A stretch of 64,000 nucleotides of DNA from Myxococcus landrumus. Lineage in GTDB: Bacteria > Myxococcota > Myxococcia > Myxococcales > Myxococcaceae. Shown one piece after another: positions 42,054-48,960 of the stretch. The stretch spans positions 6,336,001 to 6,400,000 of the forward strand of contig NZ_CP071091.1 in assembly GCF_017301635.1 (NCBI RefSeq). Direction: 5' to 3'. Made by a program: the position numbers and the translations under genes. Positions within the stretch are counted from its first letter, which is position 1, and the number at the start of each line of letters is the position of its first letter. Under the pieces are notes generated by a model. The model did no database searches, was not told where the DNA came from, and saw only the letters and a list, made by a program, of their open reading frames with translations.

Positions 42054-42929
42054 TCACGGCGCGGGAGCCAGCGCCAGCGCGGCCTGGATGAGCGGACTTC
42101 GCGCGGACGACTTTCGCCAGGCGGCGTGAACCTCGCCCGAGCCCGCGCCAGGCAGAGGCCGCGCGACGACTCCTGCTTCGCGTGGCCCCTTGGGCAACAG
42201 GGAGGCCAGCAGCGAGTAGCCGAGGCCAGCAGCGACGAAGCCCAGGATGGTCTCGGAGGAGTCCGCGGCGTGAAGCCGCTTGGGCGTGACACCGGCGCGG
42301 GAGAGCTCCGCGAGCTGGAGCTCTCGCAGGTATGCGTCCGTGCTGTAGGCGATGAAGGCGTCATCCCTGAGGGCCGCCAGCCGGACGTGACGGCTCTTCG
42401 CCTGGGGGTGATGCGAGGGCAGCACGAGGAAGGGGGAAATCTTGCCGACGACCTGGGCCTCCACTTCGTCTGGAACGTCCGGCAGGTGGTCCACGACGAG
42501 GTCCGTGTCGCCGGAGCGAAGGATGTCGATGGCGGGCACCTTCGCTTCGAAGAGGACGACTTCGATATCGGGGCGCCGGGCCTGGAGCCGCCGCAGCCAT
42601 GCGGGTAGCAGGTGGCGCAGGACGTGGCCGGAGGCATGGATGCGCAAGGTGCCGCCCACCTCCCCCTTGCGCAGGGACTGCACCACACCGTCGAGTCCCT
42701 CCAGGAACGGCGCGACGTGTGAATACAGCGCGCGGCCTTCGGGAGTGAGCACCACGCGGTCCTTGCCCACGCGCTCGAAGAGGGCGACGCCCACCTCGGC
42801 CTCCAGGCGTTTGACCTGCTGATGGATGCCGGGCTGGGTGATGGGGTACGGGAAGGAGCGCACGGCTCGCGCGTATCCTTCGGCGCGGGCCACTCGGTAG
42901 AATCCCTCGAGTCGCTGGAGCTGAATCAT
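42054..42929 (-). CDS. LysR-family transcriptional regulator
   Basis: 291 residues. The winged HTH is at residues 5-65 (LQRLEGFYRVARAEGYARAV, ITQPGIHQQVKRLEAEVGVA, LFERVGKDRVVLTPEGR). The periplasmic-binding-type effector domain fills the rest (GTLRIHASGHVLRHLLPAWL, DLVVDHLPDVPDEVEAQVVG). The divergent gene at 43037 (YiaA/YiaB-type) is about 110 bp away and is the usual place to find a target. The inducer is not known. Confidence 0.92.
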   Translation of the reverse strand: MIQLQRLEGFYRVARAEGYARAVRSFPYPITQPGIHQQVKRLEAEVGVALFERVGKDRVVLTPEGRALYSHVAPFLEGLDGVVQSLRKGEVGGTLRIHASGHVLRHLLPAWLRRLQARRPDIEVVLFEAKVPAIDILRSGDTDLVVDHLPDVPDEVEAQVVGKISPFLVLPSHHPQAKSRHVRLAALRDDAFIAYSTDAYLRELQLAELSRAGVTPKRLHAADSSETILGFVAAGLGYSLLASLLPKGPREAGVVARPLPGAGSGEVHAAWRKSSARSPLIQAALALAPAP

Positions 42930-43036
42930 ACACTCCAGGTTATCAACGGAGCCTGGATTAGTTCCATGCGGTGGAGGATGGAACCGGGCATGGTGTCTCC
43001 CTGTCAGCGAGTGCGACTCGATTCAGAGGAGGCCGT

Positions 43037-43336
43037 ATGTCCCGTTCCGCGCCGAAGGTCATCGTTCCCCACAGCTCCGCGTGGGTCATCCAGACGTGGC
43101 TGTCCTTTGCCCTCTCGGTGGGGGTGATGAGCCTGGGCATCTGGCACCTGCCCGTGGATGCCTGGATGAAGGCGTTCCTCGGGATGGGGATGTTGTTCAC
43201 GGTGGGCTCGACGTTCAGCCTGTCGAAGACGGTGCGAGACCAGCATGAGATGGAACAACTCGGCACGCGGCTGGATGAGGCCCGCGTGGCGAGGATGCTC
43301 TCCGAGCACGACCCCATCGCGCCGCCGAAGCTCTAA
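43037..43336 (+). CDS. YiaA/YiaB two-helix inner-membrane protein
   Basis: 99 residues from the ATG at 43037 behind GAGGAGG. Two helices are predicted (WVIQTWLSFALSVGVMSLGIW and AFLGMGMLFTVGSTFSLS), the first with the family's conserved 'W..Q.W.SF' opening, followed by a charged C-terminal tail (TVRDQHEMEQLGTRLDEARV). The function of the family is unknown. It is divergent from a LysR regulator and 28 bp ahead of an ATP-grasp gene, so the two plus-strand genes may be cotranscribed. Confidence 0.75.
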   Translation: MSRSAPKVIVPHSSAWVIQTWLSFALSVGVMSLGIWHLPVDAWMKAFLGMGMLFTVGSTFSLSKTVRDQHEMEQLGTRLDEARVARMLSEHDPIAPPKL

Positions 43337-43364
43337 CCACGCGAGGTGCGCTAGCGTCGCGAGG

Positions 43365-44066
43365 ATGTTCCAGGGACTCCACCTGTTGATTCCAGCCAAG
43401 GCCGACCCGGAGCGCGACGCAGTCGCTCGCGCCTGGGAGGTGGGGGGCGGCACGGTGCTGAGAGTCGACCGGTTCTGGAGCCCTCCCGAGGTGGAGCCCG
43501 CGAAGACCCGCCTCTACGGGAACGACACGTTCTGCCTCGTGCTGGCTCAGAAGCTGGGCCTCACGCTCGAGTCCCCTGTGGATGACTTGTTGTTGAGCGT
43601 GGATGCGTCCTGGCTGGGGCGAGAGGTCCTGGGCTCCACGCTGGCGCAGGTCGTCACCGGCCCCTTCCCTCGCTTCATCAAGCCCCAGGTGCCCAAGCTC
43701 TTTCGCGCGCGCGTGTGGAACGAACCCGAGGCGCTCCTCGAGGAGTGCCGGGGGGTGGACCCGAAGACCCTGGTCCTGTCCTCGGAGGTCGTCGACGTGC
43801 GAGCTGAAGCACGCGCGTGGGTGTTGGACGGCCACGTCGTGACGAGTGCCCTCTACGAGGGGGAGGGCAACGTCTCGACGGCCCGGTCCTTCCTCGACAC
43901 CGTGGCTGGACAGACGCGACTTCCGCCCGCCTGTGTCCTGGATGCGGCCTGGGTTGAAGGCTCGGGCTGGGTGCTGCTGGAGGCCAATGCCGCGTGGGGC
44001 GCGGGCCTCAATGGCTGCGATGCGAGCGAAGCCGCGCGGTGCATCGCTGCGGCCTCACACACCTGA
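43365..44066 (+). CDS. ATP-grasp domain protein
   Basis: 233 residues from the ATG at 43365. I recognise the R2K/ATP-grasp type from GPFPRFIKPQVPKLFRARVW (a substrate/nucleotide lysine), AEARAWVLDGHVVTSALYEG, CVLDAAWVEGSGWVLLEANAAW and the final GLNGCDASEAARCIAAA. The E-A-N of LLEANAAWG is the usual Mg-binding tail motif. The family ligates small molecules or modifies proteins; the substrate is unknown. No peptide-biosynthesis gene is adjacent. Confidence 0.78.
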   Translation: MFQGLHLLIPAKADPERDAVARAWEVGGGTVLRVDRFWSPPEVEPAKTRLYGNDTFCLVLAQKLGLTLESPVDDLLLSVDASWLGREVLGSTLAQVVTGPFPRFIKPQVPKLFRARVWNEPEALLEECRGVDPKTLVLSSEVVDVRAEARAWVLDGHVVTSALYEGEGNVSTARSFLDTVAGQTRLPPACVLDAAWVEGSGWVLLEANAAWGAGLNGCDASEAARCIAAASHT

Positions 44067-44072
44067 AGCCCC

Positions 44073-44840
44073 TCACGGTGCGCCGCGACCGGCGCGAAGA
44101 CTCGCGAGCGCCTCTTCGAGCAGCGGCAGCGCCGCCTCCGACCATCCCCGCGACCGTGCGTGAGCGGACAGCTCGCGGCCAGGATGAATCAGGTCGCAGC
44201 GCGCGGCGTCCTCGATGAGCTGCGCCTGCTGCTCCGGATTGAGTTCCTCCCAGCGCAGGCCCTTTTTCACTGCATTGCGCCAGTTGTACCCGTCCCCCGT
44301 GAGCTGCGCGGCAATCGCAGCACTCATGTACGCGGTGCCCCCATGCTGGTGCTGCCACACGTGCGTCAACTCATGCACCAGCAACCCCATATCCGTGGCG
44401 CGGAGCCTGGGTGGGATGAAGACCGTGTCTCCGTGCACAAAGGCACGCCCCGATATCCCCAGCACACCCAACGGACCTTCCTTCAAGCGCACCGCCGCGT
44501 AGTCCAGGCTCGTCCCGAAGATGGGCCGCAGGAGCGCCACCTCGAAGCCCGTCAGCCCGCGCCCCGGAGGCTCCACTCCTGACAGCACCTGCGTCGCGCT
44601 CACCACGCGCCCCAGCAGCATCAGCACCACGTCCACGGGGAGCTGCGCCAGTCGCCACAACCCGCGTCGGAGCCTGAAGCGCCCTTCGCGAACCCGCCCG
44701 CGAACACACAACACCAGCCCGCGAGCCACCTCCGTGGGCACCACGCGGAGGCCATGCCCCACGCCCCGCGATGCACTCACAACACCCGTGAGCAGCCCTC
44801 GCCCCACGTCCACCACCCGGGCGGGAAGCGACGCACTCAT
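44073..44840 (-). CDS. DUF4157-like zincin protein
   Basis: 255 residues. The metalloprotease zinc motif HELTHVWQHQHGG (HExxH) is at about residues 155-167, in the context common to DUF4157/eCIS-associated and Vgr-related proteins. The N-terminal 85 residues are basic and amphipathic (VARGLVLCVRGRVREGRFRL). Catalysis is not proven; many such proteins bind other effectors. There is no signal peptide or secretion gene nearby. It is followed 10 bp on by the degenerate receiver gene. Confidence 0.7.
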   Translation of the reverse strand: MSASLPARVVDVGRGLLTGVVSASRGVGHGLRVVPTEVARGLVLCVRGRVREGRFRLRRGLWRLAQLPVDVVLMLLGRVVSATQVLSGVEPPGRGLTGFEVALLRPIFGTSLDYAAVRLKEGPLGVLGISGRAFVHGDTVFIPPRLRATDMGLLVHELTHVWQHQHGGTAYMSAAIAAQLTGDGYNWRNAVKKGLRWEELNPEQQAQLIEDAARCDLIHPGRELSAHARSRGWSEAALPLLEEALASLRAGRGAP

Positions 44841-44850
44841 GTCGACAGCC

Positions 44851-45369
44851 TCAGCGCCCCACGGCCGCGCGAAGCGGCGCGCTCGCGCCCAGCACCGACT
44901 CCATCAACGCGCGCAGCGCTCCGGGCCGCCACGGCCGCGCGAGCGCGAAGTGCGTGCGGCATGAACCACGAAACGCCTCCGCCAGGTCCGGACTCAAGCG
45001 CGACGACACCAACACCCGAGGCCCCGCGAAGTCCCGCTCCACCAACCGGGCCAGGAAGGCGTACGAACCCGCGCGCTCCACCGAGTCCAGGTCCACGACC
45101 ACCGCCGCCGGCGTCGCACCCAACTCCATCCGCCGCCCGGCCGACGCGACATCCTGCGCGTGGATCAACCCGTACGACGGCGCCAGCTCGCGGCCCATCG
45201 CCAGCCGCATCAGTGGGGACTCGGACACCACCATCACCACGGGTCCACTCGAGCTCCGCCCCACGAACTCCCGCAAGCGGGGCGAGGGAACCGGCTCGAA
45301 CAGGCGCGAGGGAGCGAGAGTCACGGATGGCACGCATAGGACAGTAGCCAGCAATAGCGGAAATATCAA
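44851..45369 (-). CDS. Degenerate receiver-like protein
   Basis: Up to 172 residues. The start is uncertain: the outermost start is a TTG at 45369, and GTG codons at 45333 and 45324 are possible. The body folds like a receiver: VVMVVSESPLMRLAMG, TPAAVVVDLDSVERAG (Asp), RVLVSSRLS and FALARPWRPGAL. The acidic pair before the phospho-Asp is replaced by Ser-Glu-Ser and the conserved Lys by Arg, so it is probably a pseudo-receiver. It shares a strand with the zincin gene and ends 10 bp from its start, so the two are probably an operon. Upstream DNA is markedly AT-rich. Confidence 0.6.
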   Translation of the reverse strand: MIFPLLLATVLCVPSVTLAPSRLFEPVPSPRLREFVGRSSSGPVVMVVSESPLMRLAMGRELAPSYGLIHAQDVASAGRRMELGATPAAVVVDLDSVERAGSYAFLARLVERDFAGPRVLVSSRLSPDLAEAFRGSCRTHFALARPWRPGALRALMESVLGASAPLRAAVGR

Positions 45370-45488
45370 ACTACACTTAAATTTTCCGAGTAGTCCGCTC
45401 TACGCCAGCCTTCACCACGCATAGAGCCCCCTCTGTACAGACACAAGGTGACTGTCTTTTTGTTCAGCGGGTCATCAACAACCCACTC
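45370..45488. other. AT-rich intergenic patch
   Basis: This 119-bp gap contrasts with the GC-rich flanks (for example AATATCAAACTACAC and GACTGTCTTTTTGTTCAG). It lies just upstream of the degenerate receiver gene on the minus strand, so it probably holds that gene's promoter, or the end of the metallophosphoesterase transcript. Confidence 0.4.
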
Positions 45489-46754
45489 TCAATTCACGGG
45501 CACCAGGGTCAGCTCGGCGATCTCCGGCGACGGCCCCAGCCGCAGGGGCGGCCCCCAGTAGCCCGTGCCCCGGTGCGTGTACACGCGCACACCAGCGACA
45601 GTCGCGAGCCCCTTCACCACGGGCTGCTGCAGCTTGATGAAGAACATGAACGGGAACACCTGCCCGCCATGCGTGTGCCCGGAGAGCTGGAGGTCCACGC
45701 GGACGCCCGCCTCGGCCACGCGCAGCGCGGAGCGAGGCTGATGCGCCAGCAACACCACCGGCACATCACTCGGCGCCCCCGCGAGCGCCGCGGAGGGACG
45801 GCTCGCGTGCGCGGGCACGATGTGACCCGCGTCGTGGTCCGTCACTCCCGCGATGACCAGCCGTGCCCCCTCCCGCTCCACCACGCGATGCGTGTTGCGC
45901 AGCACCGTGAGCCCCAGCCGAGCCACCTCGGCCTCCCAAGCCGGCCCCCCATGGTAGTACTCGTGATTGCCCGTCACGTAGAACACCCCCAGCGACGCGC
46001 GAAGCTCCGCCAGCGGGCGCACCTCCTCGCGCAGCGCCTCCACGCTCCCGTCGACCAGGTCCCCCGTCACGGCGATGATGTCTGGCTTCAGCGCGTTCAC
46101 CTGCTCCACCACGCGCCGCAGCCATCGACCATCCAGCGTGGGCCCCACGTGGACGTCTGAAATCTGCACCACCTTCAAGCCACCCAGCCCCGGCGCCAAT
46201 CCAGACATCGGCACCGTCACGCGCTCCACCGTCGCGCGGCCTCGCGCCGTGATGAAGGCGTAGAGCACCGCGGGCACCGTCACCGCGCCCACGCCCACGG
46301 CCTTCCACCGCGCCAGCAGCAACGGGTCCGCCACCAGGCCCGTCCACCCCGCCACCACGCCCACCACGTCCGCCACCACCATCGCGCTGAGCAGGATGCC
46401 GAAGCTCCCCAGCCACACGAAGGACACCCACTGCAACACGCGCCGCGCCGCCGAGGGCAGGCCGAACCCGCCCATCAACCCCACGGGTATCGACACGAAC
46501 AGGAGCGCCACCAGCGTCGCTCCCACGCCGCCCCATGGGGCCGGCCACTCAGGGCTCACGAACAAGCGCACCGCCAGGTACGCATGCAGCGAGCCCATCA
46601 ACGCGAGGATGCCCCCCAGGGACATCAACCAGCGCAGCACGCGCGGCGGGCCCGTGCGCACACGCCGCTGCTCTTGTTCGACACCTTCCGACGACCGCGC
46701 CAAGGACAGGACCTCCGAACGGGTGGACTCCCACCTCGAGGGGAGGTGGAGCAT
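45489..46754 (-). CDS. Membrane metallophosphoesterase (YkuE-like)
   Basis: 421 residues. The ATG at 46754 has GGAGG eight bases ahead and was chosen over the GTG at 46763. Four hydrophobic segments (about 45-150) precede a calcineurin-type phosphoesterase domain with the full metal set: VVQISDVHVGPTLDG, IIAVTGDLVDG, YVTGNHEYY, LLAHQPR and LSGHTHGGQVFPF. YkuE-like enzymes act on phospholipid or sugar-phosphate esters outside the cytoplasm. It is divergent from the gene at 46825 with a 70-bp gap. Confidence 0.9.
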   Translation of the reverse strand: MLHLPSRWESTRSEVLSLARSSEGVEQEQRRVRTGPPRVLRWLMSLGGILALMGSLHAYLAVRLFVSPEWPAPWGGVGATLVALLFVSIPVGLMGGFGLPSAARRVLQWVSFVWLGSFGILLSAMVVADVVGVVAGWTGLVADPLLLARWKAVGVGAVTVPAVLYAFITARGRATVERVTVPMSGLAPGLGGLKVVQISDVHVGPTLDGRWLRRVVEQVNALKPDIIAVTGDLVDGSVEALREEVRPLAELRASLGVFYVTGNHEYYHGGPAWEAEVARLGLTVLRNTHRVVEREGARLVIAGVTDHDAGHIVPAHASRPSAALAGAPSDVPVVLLAHQPRSALRVAEAGVRVDLQLSGHTHGGQVFPFMFFIKLQQPVVKGLATVAGVRVYTHRGTGYWGPPLRLGPSPEIAELTLVPVN

Positions 46755-46824
46755 AATGACCACCTCCGTCGCCTGCCCGGCAACCCGCGCCCCTGCTCGT
46801 TAATGAGGGGCCCTGGAGACCCGC

Positions 46825-47268
46825 ATGCGCCCGCGCAACCTCGACAGTCCCTGGCAGAGCTGGGCGGTGGCGGCGGCGCTGGTCCTGGGGGGACTCGGCT
46901 GCTTCGCCAGCGGGGTGGTCTGGGTGACCCGCTCGCTCTTTCAAGACATCGAACACGAGCTGCGCCGCAACGACGTCCACCGCCTCGTGCTTCGCACCGC
47001 CGAAGCCACGCCCCAGGTCACCGAGCAGTTGGGCACTCCGCTGACCAGCAGCTTCCTCACCCTGCGTGCCCACGGCGCCACCTCCCGCAGTGGGCTCGTG
47101 GACTTCGACCTCACCGTGCAGGGGCCGCGCGGACGCGGTGTCATCGAGGCCCAGGTCGCATACACGCCGGAGTCCTGGACGCTCCGCAGGCTGGTGCTCC
47201 ACCCGGAGGCGGGGGATTCCGTGGACCTCCCCGCGGGAGGCAGCACGCCCGCCCTGCCTCCGGACTGA
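46825..47268 (+). CDS. Coa1-like single-pass membrane protein
   Basis: 147 residues. One N-terminal helix (WAVAAALVLGGLGCFASGVVWV) is followed by a beta-rich domain: HELRRNDVHRLVLRTAEATPQVTEQLGTPLT, GLVDFDLTVQGPRGRGVIEAQ and SWTLRRLVLHPE. The order and the 'V.....G.P......G.......G.A......V.G..G.....V......W.....' pattern fit the cytochrome oxidase assembly factor 1 (Coa1)-like family. The oxidase link is only by family. No cox genes are near it. Confidence 0.65.
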   Translation: MRPRNLDSPWQSWAVAAALVLGGLGCFASGVVWVTRSLFQDIEHELRRNDVHRLVLRTAEATPQVTEQLGTPLTSSFLTLRAHGATSRSGLVDFDLTVQGPRGRGVIEAQVAYTPESWTLRRLVLHPEAGDSVDLPAGGSTPALPPD

Positions 47269-47303
47269 ACTCACCGCCCTCGGGTGCTGCCTACGTTGAG
47301 GGC

Positions 47304-47834
47304 ATGAAGACCTCGCTCCTCACTGCCCTTGGCCTGCTCGCTTGCGGCTCCGCGGTCGCCGCGACTCCTTCCTCGAACCAGGACCTCACCTTGAAGACCC
47401 GGGACCGCTCGCTCTCCATGAGCGTCACCGAAGACAACCTCTCCAGCTCCGACGTCCAGCTGGCCTTCGAGCACGACACCGTACGAGGCAACGCCTTCGG
47501 CCGCCCCGTCGACCTCACGGAGAAGGACGACGTGCTCAAAGGCACCTATGGACAGAAGCCGGTGAACCTCAAGGTGACCGACCACGAGGACACCCTCGTG
47601 GCCGTGGGCACGTTTGGCGGACAGGTCTCCAACTTCCAGGTCAGCCCCCAACAAGTCACGGGCACGGTGGGCCCCTGCAGCTACCAACTGCTCATCACCC
47701 GCCATGACCGCTACGAGGGGTGGCGCACGTGCGGAGACCGGAAGGACGACAAGGTCTCGCTCTACATCCCCTCCTCGCTCGCGGACGAAGACACGCAGCT
47801 CGCCACGGCGCTCTCCCTCCTGCTGGCGCAATAG
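47304..47834 (+). CDS. Hypothetical secreted protein
   Basis: 176 residues from the ATG at 47304. A signal peptide ([15 protein letters not shown]) precedes a beta-rich protein ([40 protein letters not shown]). It contains a pair of Cys in the mature part (VGPCSYQL and WRTCGDR) that probably form a disulphide. I do not recognise the family. It follows the Coa1-like gene by 35 bp, so the two may be cotranscribed. Confidence 0.65.
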   Translation: MKTSLLTALGLLACGSAVAATPSSNQDLTLKTRDRSLSMSVTEDNLSSSDVQLAFEHDTVRGNAFGRPVDLTEKDDVLKGTYGQKPVNLKVTDHEDTLVAVGTFGGQVSNFQVSPQQVTGTVGPCSYQLLITRHDRYEGWRTCGDRKDDKVSLYIPSSLADEDTQLATALSLLLAQ

Positions 47835-47950
47835 CCACCCCACGCGTCGCGAAGCCCGCGAGCGCCACGCCTGTCCTCGAGCACTCGCGGGTTGAGCCAT
47901 GCCTGGGGGCGGGTATCGTGCGCCGTCCCCTTTCGACGGAGCGAGATGCC

Positions 47951-48745
47951 ATGGCGCAGATGCATGAGGTCGACTTCGAAATCCACGGTGACGACCTTCA
48001 GTTCGTGGAGGTGGAGCTGGACCCGCAGGAGGCCGCGGTCGCCGAGGCCGGCACGCTGATGTACATGGACGACGGCATCGAGATGGAGACCATCTTCGGT
48101 GACGGCTCCGAGAAGAAGAGCGGCTTCCTCGGCTCGCTGCTGGGCGCGGGCAAGCGGCTGCTGACGGGTGAATCACTCTTCACCACCGTCTTCCTCAACC
48201 GGGGCAGCGGCAAGCGCAAGGTGGCCTTCGCCGCGCCCTACCCCGGCAAAATCATCCCGGTGAACCTCAAGGAGCTGGGCGGCGAGCTGATTGCGCAGAA
48301 GGACAGCTTCCTCGCGGCGGCCAAGGGTGTCTCGCTGGGCATCGCCTTCCAGAAGAAGCTGGGCACGGGCCTGTTCGGCGGCGAGGGCTTCATCATGCAG
48401 CGGCTCCAGGGAGACGGCCTGGCCTTCATCCACGCGGGAGGCACGCTGCTCGAGCGCACGCTGGCGCCTGGCGAGGTGCTGCGCGTGGACACCGGCTGCA
48501 TCGTCGCGTTCCAGCCCTCGGTGGACTACGACATCCAGATGGTGAGCGGCATCAAGACGGCCTTCTTCGGCGGCGAGGGCCTGTTCTTCGCCACGCTGCG
48601 CGGCCCCGGCAAGGTGTGGCTCCAGTCGCTGCCCTTCAGCCGGCTCGCGGGCCGCATCCTCTCCGCCGCGGGCCCGGGGGGCTCGCGGGACGAGGGCAGC
48701 GTCCTCAAGAGCACGGGCCTGGGCTCGCTGCTCGGCGACGACTGA
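47951..48745 (+). CDS. AIM24/TIGR00266-family protein
   Basis: 264 residues from the ATG at 47951. Family features: [28 protein letters not shown], the Gly-rich [37 protein letters not shown] and [20 protein letters not shown], plus [24 protein letters not shown] near the end. The family has a trimeric beta-helix fold; in yeast the relative (AIM24) is mitochondrial. Its bacterial role is unclear. The last 22 codons and the following bases are tandemly repeated downstream (48679-48948). Confidence 0.9.
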   Translation: MAQMHEVDFEIHGDDLQFVEVELDPQEAAVAEAGTLMYMDDGIEMETIFGDGSEKKSGFLGSLLGAGKRLLTGESLFTTVFLNRGSGKRKVAFAAPYPGKIIPVNLKELGGELIAQKDSFLAAAKGVSLGIAFQKKLGTGLFGGEGFIMQRLQGDGLAFIHAGGTLLERTLAPGEVLRVDTGCIVAFQPSVDYDIQMVSGIKTAFFGGEGLFFATLRGPGKVWLQSLPFSRLAGRILSAAGPGGSRDEGSVLKSTGLGSLLGDD

Positions 48746-48948
48746 GCCTCGCGGCGTGAAACACGCACGGGCTCCCGAGACGAGGGCAGCGTCCTCATGG
48801 GCACCGGCCTGGGCTCGCTGCTCGGCGACGACTGAGCCTCGCGGCGTGAAACACGCACGGGCTCCCGAGACGAGGGCCGTGGACTCAGGAGAACGCGCCT
48901 GGGCTCACGGCCCGATGACAACAGGGCCTCGCCTCATGAAACCCACGA
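48679..48948 (+). repeat. 90-bp tandem duplication of the AIM24-gene 3' end, three copies
   Basis: Unit 1 begins at 48679 inside the gene, unit 2 at 48769 and unit 3 at 48859, so the period is exactly 90 bp. Unit 1 holds the last 22 codons (SRDEGSVL...GLGSLLGDD) and the stop codon, plus the next 24 bases. Unit 2 is nearly identical to unit 1, including the stop. Unit 3 is degenerate in its last two-thirds. The repeats lie after the natural stop, so no protein change results. It is not a CRISPR: no spacer of constant length and the repeat is coding-derived. Confidence 0.9.
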
Positions 48949-48953
48949 GGCCC
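48924..48953. terminator. Bidirectional hairpin terminator
   Basis: An 8-bp perfect stem (GGGCCTCG at 48924-48931 and CGAGGCCC at 48946-48953) with a 14-base loop, followed by GTTTGCG. It sits between the AIM24 gene and the convergent AgmC-like gene, only 7 bases from the latter's stop. Confidence 0.6.
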
Positions 48954-48960
48954 GTTTGCG

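Noticed and set aside
48679-48948. Possible CRISPR-like array
   Set aside because: Units are contiguous coding-derived copies with no spacers, and there are no cas genes.
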